Below the pieces are notes generated by a model that was not told the origin of the DNA, did no database searches, and was given only the letters and a program-made list of their open reading frames with translations. Source: Paraburkholderia phenazinium (GTDB lineage: Bacteria > Pseudomonadota > Gammaproteobacteria > Burkholderiales > Burkholderiaceae). Taken from it: a DNA stretch of 64,000 bases. Positions 8,511-16,805 of this stretch are shown in pieces. The first letter of the stretch is position 1. Each line of letters starts with the position of its first letter. A program made the translations under genes and the position numbers. Location of the stretch: positions 2,604,001 to 2,668,000 of the forward strand of contig NZ_FSRU01000002.1 of NCBI RefSeq assembly GCF_900142845.1, read 5' to 3'.

Positions 8511-9182
8511 GTGAGCGCCCCTTTCCCCGAACCCGACGACCGCCCGCCCTGCCCCGGCTACCCGCCGGCGCTCGGCGAATCGCGGCTCCTGACGGACGAG
8601 GAACTGCACGCCTCGCTGGAATGCACCCTGCGCGACTGGGACCGGAAAAGCGACCTGTGGCTGTTCGGCTATGGCTCGCTGATCTGGAACCCAGGGATGC
8701 CGACAGTCGAAGGTACGCGCTCCAAGGTGCATGGCTATCACCGCGGACTGTACCTGTGGTCGCGGGTAAACCGCGGCACGCCGGAGCAGCCGGGGCTCGT
8801 GCTGGCGCTCGACCGCGGCGGCTCGTGCACCGGCATTGCGTTCCGGCTGGCCGCCGAGGGCGCGATGCCGCACCTGGAAACCTTGTGGCGCCGCGAAATG
8901 GCGATGGGCTCTTACCGGCCGGCCTGGCTGCCGTGCAATCTCGCCGATGGCCGGCGCGTCGACGCCCTCGCCTTCGTCATGCGCCGCGACGTGCCGAGCT
9001 ACACCGGCAAGCTGGCCGATGAGATCGTGCAGACGGTGTTCGGCTGCGCCTGCGGCCGCTACGGCACGACGCTCGACTACGTCAGCCGCACTGTGACGGC
9101 GCTGCGCGAAAGCGGCATGCCGGACCGCGCGCTCGAAGCGCTGCTGGCGCGCTGCCGGGAAGCCGGCAGCGACGGCGGCTGA
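8511..9182 (+). CDS. ChaC-like gamma-glutamylcyclotransferase
   Basis: A 223-aa cytoplasmic protein. The signature FGYGSLIWNPG near residues 52-62 identifies the ChaC family, which cleaves the gamma-glutamyl bond of glutathione to give 5-oxoproline and Cys-Gly. The Arg-rich loop VHGYHRGLYLWSRVNRGTP is also present. GTG 8511 is used as start, 18 nt after ybeY, suggesting read-through from the ybeY operon. The name chaC is not asserted, because in E. coli that name refers to a different locus. Confidence 0.88.
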   Translation: MSAPFPEPDDRPPCPGYPPALGESRLLTDEELHASLECTLRDWDRKSDLWLFGYGSLIWNPGMPTVEGTRSKVHGYHRGLYLWSRVNRGTPEQPGLVLALDRGGSCTGIAFRLAAEGAMPHLETLWRREMAMGSYRPAWLPCNLADGRRVDALAFVMRRDVPSYTGKLADEIVQTVFGCACGRYGTTLDYVSRTVTALRESGMPDRALEALLARCREAGSDGG

Positions 9183-9386
9183 GTCGCCTTACACCCGGCT
9201 TTCCGCCGCCGATTTTTGCTCCAATGCGCATCGGCCGTCTTTATCCGTTAGGATTGACCCAAGCCCCCGACCATGCGAAGTGGCCGTTGACTCGCCGGCG
9301 AGCCCGGCGGGACACGGTCCTGCCATGTGCGTGGTGTATCCTTAATGCTCTGCAACAGCGCGCCCAGTCTTGCCGGGCGCACCACC

Positions 9387-10283
9387 ATGAACGACACGTA
9401 TCCCAGTCGACACCGAACTAGCGACAAACCACAGGAAAAACGCTCCCTGCTTGAGCGTCTGACCGACTTCATCTCGCCCGAGCCCGAATCCCGCGGCGAA
9501 CTTCTGGAAATCCTGCAGGACGCCCATGAGCGCAACCTGATCGACGCGGATTCGCTGTCGATGATCGAAGGGGTTTTCCAGGTCTCCGAACTCTGCGCCC
9601 GCGACATCATGATTCCGCGCGCCCAGATGGACGCGATCAACATCGCGGAAACGCCGGCGGAATTCATCCCTTACGTGCTGGAGAAGGCGCACTCGCGCTA
9701 TCCCGTCTACGAGGGCAATCGCGACAACATCATCGGCGTGCTGCTCGCCAAAGACCTGCTGCGCTATTACGCAGAAGAGGAATTCGACGTGCGCGGCATG
9801 CTGCGCCCCGCCGTGTTCATTCCGGAGTCCAAGCGCCTGAATGTGCTGCTGCACGACTTTCGCGTGAACCACAATCACATCGCGATCGTCGTCGACGAAT
9901 ACGGCGGCGTCGCGGGTCTGATCACGATAGAAGACGTGCTGGAGCAGATCGTCGGCGACATCGAGGACGAGTACGATTTCGATGAAGAAAGCGGCAACAT
10001 CATCGCCTCGCCGGACGGCCGCTACCGCGTGCGTGCGCTGACCGAAATCGAGCAGTTCAACGAAGCATTCGGCACGCACTATTCGGACGAGGAAGTCGAC
10101 ACCATCGGCGGGCTCGTCACGCATCATTTTGGGCGCGTGCCGCATCGCGGCGAGAAGGTGCGCATCGACGACCTGATCTTCGAGATCCTGCGCGGCGACG
10201 CGCGGCAGATCCACATGCTGCTGGTGCGCCGCGACCCGCTCGCGGGCCAGCGCGAGCGCGAAGCGCAGCACGTGCAGACCTGA
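9387..10283 (+). CDS. corC: CBS-domain protein CorC (Mg/Co efflux or HlyC family)
   Basis: A 298-aa cytoplasmic protein without membrane segments: a short N-terminal region, a CBS pair (about 65-190, with VDEYGGVAGLITIEDVLEQI at its end) and a C-terminal CorC_HlyC transporter-associated domain (about 205-285). It is the YbeX type, genetically linked to magnesium homeostasis and ribosome function in E. coli. The reading frame is open from 9327, but ATG 9387 is chosen because homologues begin at MNDTYPS. It lies before lnt, as in E. coli (ybeY-ybeX-lnt). Confidence 0.93.
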   Translation: MNDTYPSRHRTSDKPQEKRSLLERLTDFISPEPESRGELLEILQDAHERNLIDADSLSMIEGVFQVSELCARDIMIPRAQMDAINIAETPAEFIPYVLEKAHSRYPVYEGNRDNIIGVLLAKDLLRYYAEEEFDVRGMLRPAVFIPESKRLNVLLHDFRVNHNHIAIVVDEYGGVAGLITIEDVLEQIVGDIEDEYDFDEESGNIIASPDGRYRVRALTEIEQFNEAFGTHYSDEEVDTIGGLVTHHFGRVPHRGEKVRIDDLIFEILRGDARQIHMLLVRRDPLAGQREREAQHVQT

Positions 10284-10317
10284 GTTCTTCCCTTTCCTTA
10301 ACACCGACCGCGCAATA

Positions 10318-11988
10318 ATGGCCGACCCGATCACTTCCCGTCTGCGCCGTAGCGTGACGTCCGCCGTCGCGCAAGCGCCGGGCCGGACCTTGCCGCGCTG
10401 GCATTACCTCGTCGCACTGATCGCCGGTGCGGCGAACACGCTTTCGTTCGCACCGACGCCGCACGGCGGTTGGCTCGAACTGGCGATCTTTGTGTTTTTC
10501 TTTGCGTGGCTCACGCGCACTAACGGCTGGAAAAGCGCCGCCTTGACGGGTGGTGCGTTCGGCTTCGGCAACTACGTCACGGGCGTGTGGTGGCTGTACG
10601 TCAGCATGCACGACTACGGCGGAATGGCAGCGCCGCTCGCGGGGGCGGCGCTGGTGCTGTTCACGTTGTATCTCGCGGTGTATCCGGCGTTGGCTGCGGG
10701 CGTGTGGTCGTTTTGCGCCGGTCATGCACGCAACGGCACGCTCGACGACAAGCCGTTTTCTCCGACGTGGCACGGTGCGTTTGCGTTCGCCAGCGCGTGG
10801 GCGGTTAGTGAATGGCTGCGGGGCTATGTGTTCACTGGATTTCCGTGGCTAGCGAGCGGTTATGCGCAGGTGGACGGGCCGCTGGCGGGGTTTGCGCCGG
10901 TGGCCGGTGTGTATGGCGTGGGCTGGATGCTGGCGCTGGTCGCGGCGTTGATCGTGCAGGCGCTGGTGCGTCTGCGTGAGCCAGCGGAAGCGCGTAACGG
11001 CGCCACGCGCGTGGCTCGTGTCGTGCCTGCGGGGATGGTGGCGATTGTTCTGATCGCGGCTGGTATGTTGCTGCCTTTGGTTGCGTGGACGATTCCGGCC
11101 AATGCGCCGCTTAACGTGCGACTCCTGCAAGGCAACGTCAAGCAGGAGATGAAATTCGAACAGGCCGGCATGATCGCCGCCATCAACGAATATCAGCAGA
11201 TGATTACGGCGAAGCCCGCCGATCTCGTAGTGACGCCGGAGACGGCGATTCCTGTGCTCATCCAGGAGCTGCCGGACCCGTTTGCGATCGCTGTTCGTCA
11301 CTTTGTGGATACGACCGGGACGTCGGTTCTGTTCGGTGCGCTGGGCGGCACGATTACGCCTGATGGTCACCTGACTGATGTGACCAATAGCCTGTTCGGC
11401 ATCACGCCCGGCTCGCGTGAGTTGTACCGCTACGACAAGCATCATCTGGTGCCGTTTGGCGAGTTCGTGCCTTGGGGCTTTCACTGGTTCGTGGCGATGC
11501 TGAATATTCCGCTCGGGGATCTGGCGCGTGGGGTGCCGGTGCAGAAGCCGTTCCTCGTGCATAACCAGCCGGTGGCGGTCGATATCTGCTACGAGGATAT
11601 TTTCGGCGAGGAGATTGCAAGATCGATTCGTGAGAGCGATACGCCGGCGGGGGTGTTGGTTAATTCCACTAATCTGGCGTGGTTTGGCGACACGATCGCT
11701 CTTGACCAGCATCTGCAGATTGCGCGGATGCGCTCGCTCGAGACCGGACGGCCGATGCTGCGGGCGACTAATACCGGCACTACGGCTGCTATTGACGCGC
11801 ATGGGAACGTGTTGGCGCGGCTTGCGCCTTATACGGTAGGGGCGATTGATGTCACCGTGCAAGGGACCTCGGGGAAGACGCCGTATGTGAGCAGTGGGAA
11901 TAATACGGTGCTGGCTGTTTCGCTGTTTTTGCTGGCGTTTGGGTTTGCGTTTGGGCCGGGGGGACGGCGGGGGAAGAGGGGTGGGTAG
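10318..11988 (+). CDS. lnt: Apolipoprotein N-acyltransferase
   Basis: Transfers an acyl chain from phospholipid to the N-terminal Cys of lipoproteins, the last step of lipoprotein maturation in the inner membrane. The 556-aa protein has an N-terminal set of about six membrane helices, then a periplasmic nitrilase-like domain with the catalytic triad visible as VVTPETAIPV (Glu), YDKHHLVPFGEFVP (Lys) and VAVDICYEDIFGE (Cys), and a C-terminal helix. The gene follows corC by 34 nt. In related genomes glyQ comes next; here a toxin island intervenes. Codon use shifts to less GC-biased choices in the last third. Confidence 0.96.
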   Translation: MADPITSRLRRSVTSAVAQAPGRTLPRWHYLVALIAGAANTLSFAPTPHGGWLELAIFVFFFAWLTRTNGWKSAALTGGAFGFGNYVTGVWWLYVSMHDYGGMAAPLAGAALVLFTLYLAVYPALAAGVWSFCAGHARNGTLDDKPFSPTWHGAFAFASAWAVSEWLRGYVFTGFPWLASGYAQVDGPLAGFAPVAGVYGVGWMLALVAALIVQALVRLREPAEARNGATRVARVVPAGMVAIVLIAAGMLLPLVAWTIPANAPLNVRLLQGNVKQEMKFEQAGMIAAINEYQQMITAKPADLVVTPETAIPVLIQELPDPFAIAVRHFVDTTGTSVLFGALGGTITPDGHLTDVTNSLFGITPGSRELYRYDKHHLVPFGEFVPWGFHWFVAMLNIPLGDLARGVPVQKPFLVHNQPVAVDICYEDIFGEEIARSIRESDTPAGVLVNSTNLAWFGDTIALDQHLQIARMRSLETGRPMLRATNTGTTAAIDAHGNVLARLAPYTVGAIDVTVQGTSGKTPYVSSGNNTVLAVSLFLLAFGFAFGPGGRRGKRGG

Positions 11989-12095
11989 ACGGCCTTGCGA
12001 GATAGGCCCGATGGAACAACGCGGAAAACAGCGCGGGGTGGACCCGCCCCTACACCCCCGTTCCTGGCTGGGAGAGGCACGTCCTGATACGCCTT

Positions 12096-13427
12096 TCAGC
12101 TCGACGCCGCTTCCTGAGCCAGTTTCCGAATGTCCGGGTCCGCGTCGTGCAAGCACTCCGAAATGATTGCAGGCGCCAGCACGCCTCTTTCGCTCATCAT
12201 GCTTACCGTTCCACATCGGCACAGCGTACAAGGATTATTTTCATAATCCCAAATGAGCGCTTCCAGGAGATCGCAAGACTCGTTCTCACGGCACATTCTC
12301 GCAATGCTGAAACCGATCGCATGAGCCTCGCCATCACTCGCGGAAATGCCTGACAACGCAGATCTCACGAGAAAGGCGTCTTCATTGCGATAGTGTTTTA
12401 CGAGCGTTTCCATACCGTCCGATACGGCCTTCGCGGATCGCGCAGAACGCAGGGCCGCGCGCGCGAAATTGCCCACGCTCGGATCGTGGCACTGTGCAAG
12501 TGCAGTAATTGCTGCGGCGCGAACCTTGTCGTGATCTGATTCCGCCAGCTTCCATATCGCAGGATGCAATTCCGGTAGCATTGCTGCGCGGAAAACCCAC
12601 AGCAGTCGCAAGCAGACCTTCTCATCGCTTTCGTTGATCAAACGAAGCCAGACTACTTTCAGTTCGTCCACAGTCGCGTATTTGCCGAAGCGCGTGTATT
12701 TGAATGACGTGTCACCGACGCCCGCTGCCGCGTCAGCGAGTATTTTCTCGAGTGGAAGCTCGCGACGCGAACTCTCCCTTCGCTCCTCGTCGCGCAGAGG
12801 CACCTTGTCTGTCTGAAACTCACGCTCCCACGACTGCTCACTGTTCCAGAAAGCGCTGATTGCTTCATCGGATACCGCGAGTTGCTCAAGCACAGCATCT
12901 GCCGATTCTCGAAGACCCGATTCACCCGCAAGGTGATATGAAAACGGCAACCTCTCCTCGGAACTCTCAAGCAACGACCGTCCAAAACGTCGCGCCAGTT
13001 CCACAACGGCATCGACACCGTCCAACAAAACAAGTGCGTTGCAACCGAACTGATCGCCCTCAAGCACAAACGACTGATCGAGTACGCGATGTCGAAGTGC
13101 ATTGGCTGCGATCTCGTCACCATGTATGGCTAGTTGCGCGGTCAATTCGCAAAGATGTTCGATATCGTTGTTGTCCGTTTCCTGGCGAAACGCGGACAGG
13201 ATTGCCGAGGCGAACACGGGATACTCCTCGCGTCCCTTGAACATGCTAAAGAGCCACGGCGCCCGACTCGACTCGCATTGCCGGTCGTACGCGGGGTTCT
13301 TCAGGCATGCTGCGAGAACAAGATCCGCGACTTCGGCCAGGCCGAAGTTTTGTACGTGCAAGAAGGCGCGGCCGTGACCTCGTTTGAGGGCTGAGGAGAA
13401 TTCTTCTCTTGATAAATATTTTTGCAA
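12096..13427 (-). CDS. HEAT-repeat-like protein at the distal end of the RHS island
   Basis: About 444 aa, predicted soluble and helical. Repeats such as HDKVRAAAITALAQCHDPSV and the final DADPDIRKLAQEA look like HEAT or armadillo units. No catalytic motif is recognised. It is the last gene of the minus-strand island, and its position suggests an immunity or accessory protein, but that is inference only. The start is uncertain: the frame is open back to 13580 and overlaps the preceding small gene, yet no ATG or GTG sits where the recognisable text VPNDLALQKYLSREEF begins; TTG 13427 is given as the nearest plausible start, and GTG 13526 or 13523 are alternatives. See the finding on a possible lost start codon. 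Confidence 0.65.
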   Translation of the reverse strand: MQKYLSREEFSSALKRGHGRAFLHVQNFGLAEVADLVLAACLKNPAYDRQCESSRAPWLFSMFKGREEYPVFASAILSAFRQETDNNDIEHLCELTAQLAIHGDEIAANALRHRVLDQSFVLEGDQFGCNALVLLDGVDAVVELARRFGRSLLESSEERLPFSYHLAGESGLRESADAVLEQLAVSDEAISAFWNSEQSWEREFQTDKVPLRDEERRESSRRELPLEKILADAAAGVGDTSFKYTRFGKYATVDELKVVWLRLINESDEKVCLRLLWVFRAAMLPELHPAIWKLAESDHDKVRAAAITALAQCHDPSVGNFARAALRSARSAKAVSDGMETLVKHYRNEDAFLVRSALSGISASDGEAHAIGFSIARMCRENESCDLLEALIWDYENNPCTLCRCGTVSMMSERGVLAPAIISECLHDADPDIRKLAQEAASS

Positions 13428-13459
13428 GGCAAGGTCGTTTGGAACGAAATGGCCACGAA

Positions 13460-13732
13460 CTACGAGGATGTATAGACGGCGTACACGGTCAGCACACTTC
13501 CGTTCACGTCGACCTTTTTGCACCACACGTTTCTTCGGTTCGGAACTTCGACGAATTGACCATACGCTATCTCCTTGCATATGTCAGATTTCAACGCTGA
13601 GGCCAGCATTGGGAACGACCTTTCAGGCACGTCCTTCATCAAAGTACCGAAGAAGCCGGTGACGTTGCTGAACCGTCCTTGAGCGACGTACGATTCGCTC
13701 TTGAAATTTACAATATATGTGTACAGAGGCAT
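13460..13732 (-). CDS. Small protein of unknown function in the RHS island
   Basis: A 90-aa soluble protein beginning MPLYTYIVNFKSESYVAQGR. Its stop (TAG, plus 13460-13462) lies just before the HEAT-like gene, and its start is about 46 nt after the preceding gene. No known domain is recognised. ATG 13732 is preferred over the upstream ATG 13777 because the first 15 residues of the longer form look unrelated to the rest. Coding character is supported by balanced composition and tight packing. It may be a further immunity or accessory protein. Confidence 0.6.
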   Translation of the reverse strand: MPLYTYIVNFKSESYVAQGRFSNVTGFFGTLMKDVPERSFPMLASALKSDICKEIAYGQFVEVPNRRNVWCKKVDVNGSVLTVYAVYTSS

Positions 13733-13778
13733 CAGAGATTGGGAACTCCAGCATCTGCGTAACATGCATTCGCACACA

Positions 13779-14423
13779 TTAATGTGCGCCCCCGTCGTGT
13801 CGAGTCGCGTCTGTCATGGCTCTGAATAACACCTCATCGCGAGTAACCAGAAACAATGTTGGGGAACCGGCTCCGAGTACATGCAGAGGTTCGAGCCTTA
13901 TGACCTGATCCCAGAAAGCCTTCGTGCGCTCACGTTCCGAACTAAGCACGCTAAATCCCCATGTGTTGACGAAATTTTCGTGAGGTACAAACTCCTGGTT
14001 CCGGTCGTAGACGTACCATTCATCAAATCCCGGAGTCGGAAGCTCGATGACAGACTGCACCTTCGGGCTATACGCGAGCGCGCCGAACCTGCGCCATCCG
14101 GCTCCAACCTTATCGCTGGTTGGCGTGTATGGCCCGCTATCGCAACTCGCTACGACGATATACCGTCCTATTACCAACTGCGGACAGCGTTGAGTTAGCT
14201 CACCCATCCATGCATCTGTTCCGCCCTCCCATTCCGCGACCCAATATCCTGCACGATATCCAACTCTGATAGTTCTAGCCGCTTCCACGTTTCGCTGCCT
14301 CCGATTGGTAACCTGTTCGTGGAGGAGATTTTGAATTGCTTCGCATCTCGAAACAAGCTGTGCGGTCGTAAACCATACACATCTACCTGTCACCTTTGCG
14401 CCACGACGCATGGGGAGACGCAC
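13779..14423 (-). CDS. Immunity-like protein, apparently 5'-truncated and fused to DUF4279 debris
   Basis: The frame gives 214 aa. The first 14 residues (MRLPMRRGAKVTGR) are an out-of-frame reading of the DUF4279 remnant at 14383-14475, so the ATG at 14423 is not native to the rest. From about residue 15 (CVWFTTAQLVSRCEAIQNLL) a different soluble protein begins, with conserved-looking stretches YWVAEWEGGTDAWMGEL and PGFDEWYVYD typical in flavour of small immunity proteins of polymorphic toxin loci. The true 5' end seems to have been removed at the recombination joint near 14386. It may be translated as a chimera or may be dead. Confidence 0.5.
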   Translation of the reverse strand: MRLPMRRGAKVTGRCVWFTTAQLVSRCEAIQNLLHEQVTNRRQRNVEAARTIRVGYRAGYWVAEWEGGTDAWMGELTQRCPQLVIGRYIVVASCDSGPYTPTSDKVGAGWRRFGALAYSPKVQSVIELPTPGFDEWYVYDRNQEFVPHENFVNTWGFSVLSSERERTKAFWDQVIRLEPLHVLGAGSPTLFLVTRDEVLFRAMTDATRHDGGAH

Positions 14424-14475
14424 CTAGAATCCGTGTGACTTCGTCTGGATTCAGGTGGACTCCTCGGATACGCAT
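14383..14475 (-). pseudogene. DUF4279 immunity gene remnant (copy A')
   Basis: Thirty codons beginning MRIRGVHLNPDEV and ending ASPHASWRKGDR, then TAG. This matches the N-terminal part of the intact DUF4279 gene at 17520-17966 (LRIRGDHLNPDEV, VSPHASWRKGDR) but lacks six residues after the start and everything after residue 30. It sits directly behind the remnant of toxin A, in the same order as the intact pair. Confidence 0.85.
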
Positions 14476-14612
14476 TAAATACTTTTCACGAGTTAATGCC
14501 CGTCGCCTACATCCCCAATGTGCTCGCCCGTACTGTCGAACACATCGCCTGCATCTGGGTTCACCGAGCAATCGTCCTTCGCTTTGGAGCCGGGACGATT
14601 GCGGTTGCCCTT
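14386..14612 (-). repeat. Direct repeat A' (toxin A end plus DUF4279 start)
   Basis: 227 bp that align with 17859-18103 (245 bp) in the same orientation. The only length difference seen is 18 bp: copy A has ATACGCA-AAGTCAGAAAC-ATACGCA where A' has a single ATACGCA, a deletion between 7-bp direct repeats. Confidence 0.88.
14493..14612 (-). pseudogene. Toxin A C-terminal remnant (copy A')
   Basis: Read on the minus strand, this gives 39 codons and a TAA that match the last 39 residues of the 1213-aa RHS protein with only four differences (T/A, E/D, G/S, L/V); it includes NRPGSKAKDDCSVNPD and ends GDGH. Upstream of 14612 the similarity stops abruptly, so only the last third of the toxin tip survives. 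It is a relic of an earlier A-type module. Confidence 0.88.
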
Positions 14613-14624
14613 TAACTAGATCAA

Positions 14625-15080
14625 TCACTGACCTTTAAAGTAGGCAGCATTTTTCTGTATCAACGGAACAAGCAACTGCAATAGTGGTACCGCTCTCTCT
14701 CGTAGCGAAATCCAAGCGGGGTGTCTCATTGCAGTTAGGCACCCCTCGTGGTTTGTCGTCGTCATCCCAGTCGGTGCCACGGCTTCCCGGGGAAGATCTT
14801 CCAATGCCTCCGTCAGGTCGCGGAGTGCCTCGCTCTGCTCCCCTGTCAAATGAGTTTCTGGCGATCGCAGTAGTAAAAAACAACCATCTTGCACATCGTG
14901 TTGAATTTCCCAAGGTGCGTTGTAATTACCCATCTCCTCGCATTGTGTTGCCGCATCATGTGACAACACTTGGAGCGCCTGGGTAAAGCTCAAAAACAGA
15001 GTTTCGAAAGCCTCTCTGTCATCTGGTTGCTCGTAGGTTATAGGTGAGTCCATGGCAAGCACGCCGATCAGTTGATTCAC
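14625..15080 (-). CDS. Probable immunity protein C (partner of orphan tip C)
   Basis: A 151-aa soluble protein rich in Leu and Glu, with MDSPITYEQPDDREAFETLF near its start; no known domain is recognised. The GTG start at 15080 overlaps the stop of tip C (CCGTGAAT contains both the TGA of the toxin and the GTG of this gene), a coupling typical of toxin-immunity pairs. An internal ATG at 15053 is an alternative start. Function as an immunity protein is inferred from position, size and overlap. Confidence 0.65.
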   Translation of the reverse strand: MNQLIGVLAMDSPITYEQPDDREAFETLFLSFTQALQVLSHDAATQCEEMGNYNAPWEIQHDVQDGCFLLLRSPETHLTGEQSEALRDLTEALEDLPREAVAPTGMTTTNHEGCLTAMRHPAWISLRERAVPLLQLLVPLIQKNAAYFKGQ

Positions 15081-15579
15081 GGTATGAAAGGTATATCAAC
15101 TATCGGTTCGATTGGCTCAATCGGTCCTTCGATCGTTGGTTCTAAAGGCGTAGCGGTTCTTGGACCAGGATAAGCCTCATCCGGTGTTATCGGCTTCCCG
15201 CTGAGATCGCAACGGATCCAACCGGTCTTTTGCTCGCCGGGCCGGGGTGTTAGCGTCTTCCAGTATCCCCTTGACCCTCGTGGTCCGCCATTTTCTTCGC
15301 TGGGAACAAACTGGCACGGTGCCCTCTGTCCCGACGATTGCTTCCGACCAAGGGAGTTGCCAGGCCGTGGCGCCTGCGGGTTTGGCGTCCAAGGCCCTCC
15401 AGGAACGACACCGTTTGGGTCCGGGATGATGCCCGCCAACCCAAGCGGATCTTTCCGGCTGACTGGACTCCCAGCCACGTAAGCATACGCATTCGTCTGC
15501 CCACTCGCCCAACCTAGGGGGCTTCGCTGATGAACCTGCCGATGCTCGGACTGTAGTACCGGTTCTGAAAGTAATGCAT
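15077..15579 (-). pseudogene. Orphan RHS tip C, frameshifted
   Basis: From ATG 15579 the frame reads MHYFQNRYYSPSIGRFISEA and then meets TAG at 15514-15516. Compared with the intact RHS gene, one base is missing in the SEDP codons; in the next frame the sequence resumes as LGWASGQTNAYAYVAGSPVS followed by RKDPLGL and a C-terminal module of about 119 aa that runs uninterrupted to 15077. That module contains GPWTPNPQ, GSRGYWKTLTPRPGEQ and ITPDEAYPGP, and ends in repeated GPIEPIEPIV text. The PxxxxDPxGL self-cleavage motif is kept. Toxin activity is unknown. There is no RHS core upstream, so it is a displaced tip. Confidence 0.8.
15437..15579 (-). repeat. RHS core/tip junction repeat, copy 3
   Basis: About 143 bp coding for the YYSP-GRFIS to DPLGL junction, repeated at 16662-16805 and 18350-18490 in the same orientation. 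This copy carries the one-base deletion near 15520. It marks the 5' boundary of a toxin tip. Confidence 0.85.
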
Positions 15580-15832
15580 CGGTACTGCAGCGGCACGCCA
15601 TCGTTGGCGATTCAGCGGTCACGTCGTATCGGCATTCACTGAATGCTACCAATGTCGAATTCCGGCCGCGACTAACGCGAACTCTTCACTCGATTCGAGT
15701 AAGGGAGGCCAAACGAAAGGCCACCTCGCATCGTAGTCGCGCTGGCTGAGTGTACTTACCTGCCAAGTAGCGCCTCAGCGCATCTCCAGTTACGCGAGCG
15801 TCAGCACTACGAACCCTATGCAGATATTTTCG

Positions 15833-16267
15833 TCAGGGAGGCACAGGCACCCTCGACCTAAAGATCAATATTCCGAGTCGAACGCCTACCCACATTCCTA
15901 ACCCCATTCCGAAGAATATGTAGGATTGTGTGGATTCGTACCATCCGTATTTGAGGAAAAAGGCAAACCACTCCCCTACGCTCATTGACAGAATGGTCAT
16001 TGCAAAAAAGTGTACCCACTGCCATGGCGAGAGCACGCCGTTAGACCATGCAGGCACTTTCCATTTTCTCGCTTTCGGCCAAACAAGATGGTGCAACAGT
16101 AGAAAGCCCAAGGAACCAAGCCCTCCCATCGCCACCCCCACTAGACCAATAAACATCCGGACTTCAATCGAGAAGGTATCAAGTGGTGACGCAAACAGTC
16201 CTGCACTCAAAGCCCCCGATAAAGCCACCAGCTTGATCACTGGCCAGATCCTCAATTTATTTTCCAC
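15833..16267 (-). CDS. Probable membrane-bound immunity protein B
   Basis: A 144-aa protein with four hydrophobic segments, near residues 9-27, 37-60, 84-106 and 117-137, so it should be an inner-membrane protein with both ends in the cytoplasm. No known family is recognised. It starts with GTG 16267 inside the last codons of tip B (11-nt overlap with its stop at 16257), as toxin-immunity pairs often do. A membrane-embedded immunity protein suggests the partner toxin acts on or in the inner membrane; this is inference. Confidence 0.68.
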   Translation of the reverse strand: MENKLRIWPVIKLVALSGALSAGLFASPLDTFSIEVRMFIGLVGVAMGGLGSLGFLLLHHLVWPKARKWKVPAWSNGVLSPWQWVHFFAMTILSMSVGEWFAFFLKYGWYESTQSYIFFGMGLGMWVGVRLGILIFRSRVPVPP

Positions 16268-16805
16268 GAGTCGTGGTCACCTCAATGCCAACTGCTGCAC
16301 AGGCAGAACCCTTAAAGCTATCACCCGGGAAACTACCGGTAACACTGCCGCCCAACCCTCGATAGGGTTTCCAGCCGAATCCCGGAAGACCTGAGGAACC
16401 GGACTGGCTGACTTCCATACCGCGAGAATAGGTACCACTTCCAGTAATGGGCCCCCAGTTAGCATCGGCCTCCGCAAAACCACCAACAGTCACGGATGAT
16501 CCGATAGCGCTTTGGCTAGGAACGGCGCCATCGGGGTCATAACTGACTCCCCCACCCAAACCAAAGCCGCCGCGCCCCCCATATCCCGTGATCGTCGAAC
16601 CATCTCCGTAGACAGTAACCTGTCCGCCGATCCCCACATAGCCACCAACGCTAACGCTCCAGAATCCCAAAGGATCTGTTAACGAAACCGGGTTCCCACC
16701 CACATAGGCATACGCATTCGTCTGCCCACTCGCCCAGCCAACCGGATCCTCGCTGATGAACCGCCCGGTTTGCGGACTGTAATACCGGTTCCGATAGTAA
16801 TACAT
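16257..16805 (-). CDS. Orphan RHS tip B with glycine-rich C-terminal module
   Basis: A 182-aa frame starting MYYYRNRYYSPQTGRFISED, identical in kind to the end of the RHS core, with the motif PVSLTDPLGF (PxxxxDPxG) near residues 39-48. The remaining 135 aa are very rich in Gly, Ser and Val (VSVGGYVGIGGQVTVYGDG, GYGGRGGFGLGGGVSYDPDG), with no recognised nuclease motif and an appearance of beta structure. In the same frame an in-phase TGA lies shortly upstream of the ATG and no ribosome binding site is evident, so it is probably silent unless recombined onto the core. It is followed by a four-helix membrane protein gene. Confidence 0.7.
   Translation of the reverse strand: MYYYRNRYYSPQTGRFISEDPVGWASGQTNAYAYVGGNPVSLTDPLGFWSVSVGGYVGIGGQVTVYGDGSTITGYGGRGGFGLGGGVSYDPDGAVPSQSAIGSSVTVGGFAEADANWGPITGSGTYSRGMEVSQSGSSGLPGFGWKPYRGLGGSVTGSFPGDSFKGSACAAVGIEVTTTRGK
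16662..16805 (-). repeat. RHS core/tip junction repeat, copy 2
   Basis: About 144 bp encoding YYYRNRYYSPQTGRFISED through DPLGF, similar to 18350-18490 and 15437-15579. The DNA just upstream (plus-strand CATCGGTACTGCA) is shared with copy 3 but not with the intact core, indicating that both orphan tips came from a related but different RHS core end. Confidence 0.88.

Noticed and set aside
12020..12065. GC-rich imperfect hairpin after lnt, considered as a terminator
   Set aside because: The arms pair poorly and no T tract follows.
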